Below are positions 1 through 5,680 of a DNA stretch of 5,680 nt, in pieces. Each line of letters opens with the position of its first letter. Positions within the stretch are counted from its first letter, which is position 1. Made by a program: the position numbers and the translations under genes. Origin of the DNA: an uncultured Prevotellaceae bacterium (lineage in GTDB: Bacteria > Bacteroidota > Bacteroidia > Bacteroidales > Bacteroidaceae); NCBI GenBank assembly GCA_937892315.1, contig CALAVF010000001.1, forward strand, positions 1-5,680, read 5' to 3'. Under the pieces are notes generated by a model. That model searched no databases and was not told the origin of the DNA. It was given only the letters and a program-made list of their open reading frames with translations.

Positions 1-2842
1 TACAAAGAAGAATACGTCGTTGACTCGGAATGTGCAGGGCTTCAAGGCGAGGTATAACACCTATTTCAATGGAAACGAGGCGTATAAGGAAGGTCGCCGA
101 TTGCAGGAAGAGGGGAATAAGGATAACTATACGGAGTTGATTCCGCTGTACATCACGGGCAATAAGGCGACAGCGAAGATGGGGTCGGGCAATTTCTCTA
201 CGGCTGTGGAGAAGTGTCAGAAGACCATCAAGACGCATAGCATCACGAAGCGACCCGAGTGGAAGAAGAATCGACCAAAGAAGCCGAAGGACAAGATTTG
301 GCTGAGTCAGAAGGAGTATAACCCGTTCTTGTGGAGGGCGTGGTTCCTGATGGGCGAGGCACAATTCCGCAAGGGTGAGTATATGGAGGCGGCATCGACG
401 TTTGCATACATTCAGCGACTCTATTTCTCGAAGCCCAATCTGGTGGCGCGGGCACGTCTGCTGGAGGCTCGTTGCTATGCCGAGATGGAGTGGTTCTACG
501 ATGCGGAAGACTTGATAACTCGGGCACAAAGGGACTCTTTCCCGACTTCGCTCGAACCGCTGAAAGCCTCTGTGTTGGCTGACATTCAGTTGCGTAATCA
601 GCAGTACCCAGAGGCGATATTGAACATCGAAAAGGCGTTGAAGGCAGAGCACAGAAGTCTGCCCCGTGCTCGTATGTTCCTCTTGTTGGGACAACTCTAT
701 CATAAGATAGGTCACGACCCCGAGGCTTACAAGTATTTCAAGAAGGTCATCCGCAAGAATCCGCCTTACGAACTGGAATTTAACGCTCGCATTCAGATGA
801 CGGAAGCGATGTCGAAAGGCAAGTCGAAGCAGATGATTCGGAAGTTGACGGCGATGTCGAAGAATCCGAAAAATAAGGACTATCTCGACCAGGTGTTCTA
901 TGCCATTGGCAACATCTATCTGGCAAAGGGCGACACGACACGTGCCATTTGGGCATATAAGGACGGTGTGGAGAAAAGCACTCGGAACGGCATCGAGAAG
1001 GGTGTCGTGATGCTGCATTTGGGGCAGTTGTATTGGGACACGGAGAAGTTTGTGAAGGCACAGGAGTGCTATTCGCAGGTGTTGGGTTTGCTGGACAAAG
1101 ACCGTGAGGACTACAAAGAGATAGACGAGCGGAGCAAGATTCTGGACGAGTTGCTGCCCTATGCGTCGGCTGTGGAACTGCAGGACAGTCTTCAGATGAT
1201 GGCGAAACTCGATTCGGTCACGCTGATGGCGAAAATCAAGAAGACCATCGAGGAAGTGAAAAAGAAAGAGAAGGAAGAGGAGAAAAAAGCGGCGGAAGCG
1301 GCTAACGGTCAGCAGGGTGGAGCGGCTCAACGTGCTGGTGCCAATGCTCAGCAGGGGGTAGGCAACCGTGGTGGGCAGCAGACGGCGGTGTGGTACTTCT
1401 ACAATCCGACCACGGTGACGGCAGGTAAGAAGGAGTTTGAGAAGAAGTGGGGCAAGCGTGATTTGGCTGACGACTGGCGACGTAACAACAAGACGGTGTT
1501 GAGCGACTTTAACGACGAGGAAATTTCGGATAGCCTGAAAGCCGTGCAGGACAGCATTGCGGCGGTGGAAGACAGTATCTATCAGGCGAACAAAGGCAAG
1601 AAGTTGTCGAAGGAAGAGAAGGACAGCATCAAGGCGGAAGAGTATGCCAACGATCCGCATCGCCCGGAATACTATTTGAAGGACATTCCCTTCACCGAAG
1701 AGCAGATGGAGGCATCGAATGCCGCATTGGTGGAGGGGCTGTATGGCTCGGCTGTCATCTATAAGGACCGCATGGAGAACTTCCCCTTGGCAGAACGGAC
1801 GTTCATCCGTATCTTGACCGATTTTCCTGATTTTCAGCAGACGGACGAGGTGTGCTACAACATGTTCCAACTCTATTCGAGAATGGAGCGGCGGGATGAA
1901 GCGGAGGCGTATCGTCAGAAACTGATGGAGGAATATCCTGAGAATGAACACGCCATCTTGATTGCCGACCCCGAGTTTGAATTTAAGGGAAGATACGGCA
2001 AGCAGATAGAAGATTCTGTCTATTCGGTGACATACGATGCTTATAACTATAGTGACTATCAGACGGTTATCCGCAACAGCCAAGAGATGGGCAAGGCGTA
2101 TCCGAACGGCGAGAACCGTGCCCGGTTTATGTTCCTGGAGGCAATGAGTAAGTTGGAATTGGGCGACAGAGAGCACTTCATGAGCGACCTGAAGGAGATT
2201 GTGGAGAAGTATCCAAAAGCAAGTGTGAGCGAACTGGCGGGCATGTATGTGAAGGGGCTGAAAGAAGGTCGTCTGTTGGCGAGTGGCAAGTTCGAGATGG
2301 GCAGCATCTGGGAACGCCGGCGTGGTTTTGGCGAGGAGGAAGACTCGCTTGCCAATGATTCGACGTTCAGTCTTGAGAAGAATGCCGACTTCGTCTTTGT
2401 GATTGCCTACGAGCGTGATTCTGTGGATGAGAACCAGTTGCTCTATGAGATGGCACGTTACAACTTCACCGCCTTCACCGTCCGCAACTTCGACCTGACA
2501 ATGGAGAAGGGCGATGGAATCGACATGATGCAGGTACGCACCTTCCTCAACTATGATGAGGCGTACATCTACATGCACCGCCTCTTCAACAACCCCGATA
2601 TGGCATATAAACTGCAAGGTCTCAAGTGCTTCATCATCAGCGAGGAAAACCTCAAGAAACTGATGAAGGGCCTCAGTTTTGCCGACTACTTCGACTTCTA
2701 CGACGAACACTTCGACCGCATCGGCTCCCTCCGCATCAGCGAAGACGAACCCTCCTCGCTCGATGAACCGACGGAACTGCCAGAGCCTGCCGAAGAAGAG
2801 GAAGAAGACGAGGAATGGGAAGAGGATAACTTTATTTTCTGA
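1..2842 (+). CDS. porW: Type IX secretion system TPR lipoprotein PorW/SprE, 5'-truncated by window edge
   Basis: PorW/SprE is an envelope TPR lipoprotein of the Bacteroidota type IX secretion system (gliding in flavobacteria, protease secretion in Porphyromonas). The frame is open through the left edge. The TTG at 20 is an internal Leu, preceded by TKKNTS; family members have a lipobox Cys just before a similar S-T-K-K-N-T stretch, so only the signal peptide and Cys should be missing. Counting that Leu as residue 1: helical TPR-like repeats at about 104-170, 180-247 and 289-358; a Lys/Glu coiled coil at 405-426; a Gln/Gly/Ala linker at 429-454; a block I recognise as conserved in SprE (WYFYNPTTV at 458-466, then KKWGKRDLADDWRR); spaced Asp-Ser-Ile heptads at 504-524; a second TPR group at about 567-740; a compact C-terminal domain at 788-897; and an acidic tail at 908-937 ending FIF. 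The visible 946 residues are long, as in Prevotella-type members. Family call from recall of conserved motifs; symbol sprE is equally used. Confidence 0.9.
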   Translation, partial: TKKNTSLTRNVQGFKARYNTYFNGNEAYKEGRRLQEEGNKDNYTELIPLYITGNKATAKMGSGNFSTAVEKCQKTIKTHSITKRPEWKKNRPKKPKDKIWLSQKEYNPFLWRAWFLMGEAQFRKGEYMEAASTFAYIQRLYFSKPNLVARARLLEARCYAEMEWFYDAEDLITRAQRDSFPTSLEPLKASVLADIQLRNQQYPEAILNIEKALKAEHRSLPRARMFLLLGQLYHKIGHDPEAYKYFKKVIRKNPPYELEFNARIQMTEAMSKGKSKQMIRKLTAMSKNPKNKDYLDQVFYAIGNIYLAKGDTTRAIWAYKDGVEKSTRNGIEKGVVMLHLGQLYWDTEKFVKAQECYSQVLGLLDKDREDYKEIDERSKILDELLPYASAVELQDSLQMMAKLDSVTLMAKIKKTIEEVKKKEKEEEKKAAEAANGQQGGAAQRAGANAQQGVGNRGGQQTAVWYFYNPTTVTAGKKEFEKKWGKRDLADDWRRNNKTVLSDFNDEEISDSLKAVQDSIAAVEDSIYQANKGKKLSKEEKDSIKAEEYANDPHRPEYYLKDIPFTEEQMEASNAALVEGLYGSAVIYKDRMENFPLAERTFIRILTDFPDFQQTDEVCYNMFQLYSRMERRDEAEAYRQKLMEEYPENEHAILIADPEFEFKGRYGKQIEDSVYSVTYDAYNYSDYQTVIRNSQEMGKAYPNGENRARFMFLEAMSKLELGDREHFMSDLKEIVEKYPKASVSELAGMYVKGLKEGRLLASGKFEMGSIWERRRGFGEEEDSLANDSTFSLEKNADFVFVIAYERDSVDENQLLYEMARYNFTAFTVRNFDLTMEKGDGIDMMQVRTFLNYDEAYIYMHRLFNNPDMAYKLQGLKCFIISEENLKKLMKGLSFADYFDFYDEHFDRIGSLRISEDEPSSLDEPTELPEPAEEEEEDEEWEEDNFIF
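1232..1381 (+). other. Low-complexity coiled-coil and Gln/Gly/Ala linker inside porW
   Basis: This stretch encodes a run dominated by Lys and Glu (KKKEKEEEKKAAEAA), followed by a Gln/Gly/Ala/Asn-rich segment with two QQG motifs and a GNRGGQQ end. It separates the N-terminal TPR block from the conserved WYFYNPTT block. It is probably a flexible hinge between two folded halves; its length is expected to vary between strains. The sequence shows only the composition; the hinge role is inference. Confidence 0.6.
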
Positions 2843-2867
2843 GTAGATAGACCAGTCAACGGATACG

Positions 2868-2911
2868 GCAAGACCCTCGAAGTTCAAATGACTTCGGGGG
2901 TCTTGCTTTTT
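2868..2911 (+). terminator. Intrinsic terminator after porW
   Basis: A 16-base arm at 2868-2883 (GCAAGACCCTCGAAGT) pairs with 2891-2906 (ACTTCGGGGGTCTTGC) along its full length, with one G-U wobble, around a 7-base loop (TCAAATG). Five T residues follow at 2907-2911. It starts 26 bases after the porW stop codon, so it ends the + strand transcript. Read on the - strand, the same hairpin is followed by CCGTATCC rather than a T tract, so it is not a canonical terminator for the convergent lipoprotein operon, though the hairpin could still stabilise that mRNA's 3' end. Confidence 0.9.
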
Positions 2912-2932
2912 GTTCGTTGATGTGTGTTCTTG

Positions 2933-3739
2933 CTATTCGTAATACTCGATACTGCGTCTCTCCACAAGAATTTTCTCTTCCGTGGTGGTTTTTGTGATGA
3001 CGCTGTCACCCTCAGCCTCAAAGTCTTCTTCCTCTTCGGTGTACGACCTCACCATGGTGCCCTCTGTCCAGTTGCCCTTGTCATCGAAGTGGCTGTAACG
3101 GTATGTATCTGTCCGCTGAAACCCTCCACCGCCTTCAAAAGTACCCGATGCAATCATTTGACTTGGGCATAGACGGTCACCCTCATAGTTCCGCTTTTCC
3201 TCCCATACTTCTGTCCATCCATTATAGGCAATACTAGCGATTCTGCCCCTTTTATCATACTCGAAAGTGAGCACCTTGTTTTCCTCATTGTCACTTTGGG
3301 GTTCCTCGTCCAGGTATCTCACGATGCGCCCCTTGCTGTCGCGCTTCACGGTTGTATAGGTGTGATTGCCTCGAAAATAGTTACCCTCGGCATCATACTC
3401 ATAGTTGTCTCCCCACTCGTCGAGGGTCACATGTCCCCACTCATCAAACAGCATCACCATCTCCGACGACGGAGATGAATGCTCCTTCAGTTCGCCGTCG
3501 CTGTCGTAGGTTGCGAAACACTGCGTCGTCACACGCTGCACCTTGCCCCTCAACCCGAAAGCCAGAGCATCCACCCCATCATACATCGGCACCACCTCTT
3601 CTTCCTCCACTTCCTTATGCCAAGTTGTTGCCACCTCCTCTTCTTCTGGCTCATACACCTCCTCTGCAGACGGCTTGACCTGCTTGCAGGCAGTCAGTGC
3701 AGCGGCACCTATCAGAAACAAAAATTTGATTTTCATCAT
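2933..3739 (-). CDS. YD/RHS-like repeat lipoprotein of unknown function
   Basis: The 268-residue product starts with a short basic, hydrophobic lipoprotein signal peptide with lipobox LTAC and lipidated Cys18. A very acidic linker follows (about 19-50, with two EEEE runs). The rest carries the short beta-hairpin motifs of YD/RHS-like repeats: YDSDGEL (78), FDEWGHV (98), YDAEGNY (115), RDSKGRIVR (133), YDKRGRIASI (161) and FDDKGNWTEG (218). The opening LRGKVQRVTT (63-72) and the F-D-x-K-G-N-W motif recur in uncharacterised Bacteroidota lipoproteins, as I recall them. It lacks the large shell and toxin domain of true Rhs proteins. The ATG overlaps the upstream WG-repeat gene's stop by one base (TAATG), implying translational coupling; a second ATG follows immediately and could equally serve as start. 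No promoter of its own is visible. The mature protein should be anchored in the envelope; substrate or partner unknown. Gene call is secure, function is not. Confidence 0.85.
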   Translation of the reverse strand: MMKIKFLFLIGAAALTACKQVKPSAEEVYEPEEEEVATTWHKEVEEEEVVPMYDGVDALAFGLRGKVQRVTTQCFATYDSDGELKEHSSPSSEMVMLFDEWGHVTLDEWGDNYEYDAEGNYFRGNHTYTTVKRDSKGRIVRYLDEEPQSDNEENKVLTFEYDKRGRIASIAYNGWTEVWEEKRNYEGDRLCPSQMIASGTFEGGGGFQRTDTYRYSHFDDKGNWTEGTMVRSYTEEEEDFEAEGDSVITKTTTEEKILVERRSIEYYE

Positions 3740-3741
3740 TA
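3737..3741 (-). other. TAATG stop/start overlap coupling the two lipoprotein genes
   Basis: On the - strand the sequence reads AAGTAATGATGAAAATC. The TAA ends the WG-repeat gene and its last A is the first base of the ATG of the YD-repeat gene. No Shine-Dalgarno motif precedes this ATG, so reinitiation by the terminating ribosome is the likely way the second gene is translated. The overlap is seen directly; the coupling is inferred from it. Confidence 0.85.
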
Positions 3742-5355
3742 CTTACGGAATCGAATTGTTAACGAAAGGCTGCCATCATACTTCTCTGTCACAGACGTGC
3801 GACACTCCAGCGTTTTGCCTCCCACTTTCACCTTCTTCGAGAACACACCCTCCGAGACTTTCTTGCGTCCCTGTGCCAACTTTTCGTTGATCGCCTTGAT
3901 GATGTATTCCTTATCCAGACCCGACGTGTTCACCTTGAGGTCAACCTCGATGCTGCTGGGCAGGGCATTCGTCCATCTGTAACCATCGCTCACCGTGCGG
4001 TCATACGTAAACCATCCGTCATCCACTTTCTCTTTGTGCGTCTTCTCTTCCACCAGATTCCCGTCATACCATACCGTTCCGCTGGCAGTTACATCTCCTA
4101 CCGTCTTGTTGTACGAGAACCGAGAAGTGTAGCGGTTGTCTTCCGCTTTCATCGTCGTCTGCTGTGCCACCTGTGCCGCCGTTCCCGTCTGCTCCAGTTG
4201 GGTGACGATACTCATGGCATCGTCCGCAATGGCTGCCACATTGACATAAAGTGCATAACCATTAGTGGAATTGCCTAAGACATTAAAAGCGGTGCATTCC
4301 TTTCCGTCTTTCCCCACTACCACAAAGTCGCTCCTGTCTTTCATCACATAGTTTTTGCCCAGTTTGAAGTCACAGGCACCCTCATAATCAAAGTCGATAA
4401 CGACCTCGTCTTTCGCATCAACAACACCCCACTTGTCATCTTTCTTTGCGGCAAACTCGCCATTGCCCAAGTTAAATATAGAGTTATACTTGGCACGAAT
4501 CACCACTTCACCTTTATCATCGGCAACGCCACACCGCCAATCTTGATTCGTAAAGGTAATATATCCATCTTTATATCCTTCATCCCTTATATTCTGGGCT
4601 TTCCGAATGGAGAAAAGTTTCTTACCCGTTTTGTCCAGTATAATAACGTCTCCGTTCTCCTCGTTGTTCATCCGTACAGCAATTTTCCCCTCGCAGAAAT
4701 AGAAACTCAAAAGTTGATAGCGATGACCGTCTATCTCTCCCAGTTTCTTCCCTTTGGTGTTGAGAATCAGCCTCTTTTCCTCGTCCTCTGGCTTTATGGC
4801 TATCAGCACACCATCTGAAATAGCCCCGACTTCTTTATATTCAGCAGCAATCACGACTTTTCCGTTGATGTCGATAACGCCCGTCATTCCGTCTGTTTTT
4901 TCAAAAACGGCATATCCGTCATCCATGAAGTGAGAGCAACGCTTCACGTTCTCGGGCAGTGTCGCAACCACTTTCCCCTTCGTGTCAATAATCTGTATGG
5001 GGTGATTGGGGTTGGAGACAGCCGCCCTGCCTGCATGGAATAGCGTCACCCAGGTATATTCGTGGGTGCTGACAGGCTTTTTCGGTTGGGCGACAGCATA
5101 CAACTGATACTTGCCGTTCGTCTTCACCCAGAACACGCCATCATAGACAATGGAAACATCAGCATCTGCCAGATATTCTTCCTTCACGACCTCCTTCCCG
5201 TTTTTGTCGATGATACTCCATCGGTCATTACTTGACATCTTAACCGTCAGAAAATCTATTTCCGACTCTCCTTTTCTCTCGCAACTGCTCAGCAGGAGCA
5301 GTGCCATCATCATGCCACAAAATGTGAGCAACGATTTGTTTACCATTCTTTTCAT
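3739..5355 (-). CDS. WG-repeat lipoprotein with an unrecognised C-terminal domain
   Basis: The 538-residue product begins with a basic N-terminus, a hydrophobic segment and lipobox LSSC, giving lipidated Cys25. Residues 44-360 form a chain of WG-type repeats, each with a pattern like G-V-I-D-x-x-G-K-V-V-I followed by a Tyr: near 44 (RWSIIDKNGKEVV), 118 (IQIIDTKGKVV), 156 (GVIDINGKVVIAAEY), 194, 235, 273 (CGVADDKGEVVIRAKY), 307 (WGVVDAKDEVVIDFDY) and 342, with a degenerate copy near 81. Spacing is mostly 34-41 residues, so about nine units. Such repeats are thought to make a beta-rich ligand- or protein-binding array. Residues 365-538 are a separate domain I do not recognise: a helix-like stretch (372-402), a beta-rich middle with two WxTYD/WYDG-like motifs, and a Lys-rich end (KKVKVGGKTLECRT). 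The ATG at 5355 was chosen because it gives a complete signal peptide; Met4 is an alternative. It is the first confident gene of a two-gene operon with the YD-repeat lipoprotein. No type IX sorting domain is visible. Confidence 0.9.
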   Translation of the reverse strand: MKRMVNKSLLTFCGMMMALLLLSSCERKGESEIDFLTVKMSSNDRWSIIDKNGKEVVKEEYLADADVSIVYDGVFWVKTNGKYQLYAVAQPKKPVSTHEYTWVTLFHAGRAAVSNPNHPIQIIDTKGKVVATLPENVKRCSHFMDDGYAVFEKTDGMTGVIDINGKVVIAAEYKEVGAISDGVLIAIKPEDEEKRLILNTKGKKLGEIDGHRYQLLSFYFCEGKIAVRMNNEENGDVIILDKTGKKLFSIRKAQNIRDEGYKDGYITFTNQDWRCGVADDKGEVVIRAKYNSIFNLGNGEFAAKKDDKWGVVDAKDEVVIDFDYEGACDFKLGKNYVMKDRSDFVVVGKDGKECTAFNVLGNSTNGYALYVNVAAIADDAMSIVTQLEQTGTAAQVAQQTTMKAEDNRYTSRFSYNKTVGDVTASGTVWYDGNLVEEKTHKEKVDDGWFTYDRTVSDGYRWTNALPSSIEVDLKVNTSGLDKEYIIKAINEKLAQGRKKVSEGVFSKKVKVGGKTLECRTSVTEKYDGSLSLTIRFRK

Positions 5356-5386
5356 ATAGGTTTTGGTTTGTTGTTATTGATGTTTC
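5356..5386 (-). promoter_or_regulatory. A-rich leader without Shine-Dalgarno before the WG-repeat gene
   Basis: The 31 bases before the ATG contain 18 A and a single G on the coding strand (ending CAAACCAAAACCTAT), so no Shine-Dalgarno pairing is possible. Unstructured A-rich leaders commonly replace that signal in Bacteroidota. This supports the ATG at 5355 as the true start. The motif pair typical of this phylum's promoters (TTTG and TAnnTTTG) was not found on this strand up to the window edge, so the promoter is either degenerate or further upstream. Confidence 0.5.
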
Positions 5387-5680
5387 TTATTCACTATTAT
5401 CACCAGCAAGCACCCCAACAGGTGATTGATAGCCATAAAAGCCGCCACCAACATCAGATCCACCATCTCCAAACCCCGTAGACCACCGAGATTGCAACAA
5501 TCCCCCAAGATCACCATAGCTAGCTGCACACAAACCACCACCACAATTGGGCAACCAAAGCACAAGAGCCATCTCCTCCAAACCAGTAGTTGGGACCTCC
5601 GTTGTTCGCTCAGAAGCAACAACCACGACAAGAATCCAAAAGAAACTTTGGTAAAAGGACTTTACGGAAATTATACTGCT
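5387..5680 (-). CDS. Possible 3' part of a glycine-rich protein, open at the right edge (uncertain)
   Basis: One - strand frame is open for 97 codons from the window edge to a TAA at 5389-5387, 31 bases before the WG-repeat gene. It would encode a hydrophobic patch (FFWILVVVVA), then a polar stretch, then a glycine-rich end with GGG, GFGDGGSDVGGG and FYGYQSPVGV. About half of the last 79 codons start with G and many end with T, which is what a coding frame tends to look like. Against it: there is no ATG, no recognised family, the strand is G/T-rich overall so glycine and valine codons arise easily, and a + strand frame (from 5426) is also open to the edge. If real, it would be the first gene of the lipoprotein operon, cut by the window. 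It could also be intergenic sequence or a decayed gene: the next frame contains NNGGPNYWFGGDGS between two stops. Confidence 0.25.
   Translation of the reverse strand, partial: SSIISVKSFYQSFFWILVVVVASERTTEVPTTGLEEMALVLWLPNCGGGLCAASYGDLGGLLQSRWSTGFGDGGSDVGGGFYGYQSPVGVLAGDNSE

Noticed and set aside
20..22. TTG as the start codon of the first gene
   Set aside because: The frame is open to the window edge and the preceding residues TKKNTS match the expected post-lipobox sequence of PorW/SprE, so this is an internal Leu and the gene begins left of the window.
243..2355. Several 90-100 codon open frames on the - strand inside porW
   Set aside because: They lie antisense to a convincing conserved gene, encode Pro/Ser/Arg-rich products without family features, and mirror its codon bias.
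2924..4278. Open frames on the + strand across the two lipoprotein genes
   Set aside because: Their His/Leu/Pro/Ser-rich products are what antisense reading of Glu-, Lys- and Asp-rich genes gives; the - strand genes have signal peptides and repeat motifs.
5461..5600. Two-layer G-quadruplex potential on the - strand
   Set aside because: Only GG pairs with variable loops are present, with no set of four GGG runs, so the signal is no more than expected from G/T richness.
5374..5631. Second - strand frame of 85 codons starting at a TTG, with a leucine/valine-rich product
   Set aside because: It overlaps the glycine-rich frame by one base shift; its hydrophobicity follows from the T/G-rich strand, it has a stop just upstream, and it has no recognisable motif.
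5647..5679. Possible + strand Bacteroidota promoter (TTTG, 21-base spacer, TATACTGC)
   Set aside because: The second element matches TAnnTTTG poorly and no downstream gene is visible inside the window.
5426..5680. Open + strand frame running to the right edge (ending KETLVKGLYGNYTA)
   Set aside because: It has no ATG, no family match that I recognise, and is Thr/Pro/His-rich as expected from the C/A-rich strand. The last 30 residues look somewhat protein-like, so the right flank should be checked.

Overview
The window reads as chromosomal DNA from a member of the Bacteroidales (phylum Bacteroidota), probably a Prevotella-like or related lineage. Three things point there. The first gene is a PorW/SprE-type component of the type IX secretion system, which is confined to Bacteroidota. 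Two further genes encode lipoproteins of repeat types common in this phylum (WG repeats and YD/RHS-like repeats). The leader before the clearest start codon is A-rich and has no Shine-Dalgarno sequence, as is usual in the phylum. Base composition is roughly balanced. Genus assignment is inference.

Layout. Positions 1-2842 (+ strand) hold most of the porW/sprE gene; its 5' end, including the expected lipoprotein signal peptide, lies left of the window. A strong intrinsic terminator follows at 2868-2911. The other two confident genes run on the - strand toward it: a 538-residue WG-repeat lipoprotein (5355 to 3739), then a 268-residue YD-repeat-like lipoprotein (3739 to 2933). The stop codon of the first and the start codon of the second share one base (TAATG), so they form an operon with likely translational coupling. 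The two transcription units converge on a 90-base gap.

The last 325 bases (5356-5680) have no confident gene. They are strongly G/T-rich on the - strand. One - strand frame stays open from the right edge to 5387 and would encode the glycine-rich end of an unknown protein. It has a codon pattern compatible with coding but no family I recognise. Open frames on the + strand overlap it, so it is left as a low-confidence partial gene.

How the genes relate. PorW/SprE belongs to the machine that exports proteins across the outer membrane. The two - strand lipoproteins are predicted envelope proteins, possibly surface exposed, made together in a fixed ratio. Nothing in the sequence shows that they are type IX cargo (neither has a recognisable C-terminal sorting domain), so their link to the secretion gene may be only positional. 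No tRNA, rRNA, CRISPR array, insertion sequence or phage feature was seen. The most original element is the coupled WG-repeat/YD-repeat lipoprotein pair, especially the unrecognised C-terminal domain of the WG protein.
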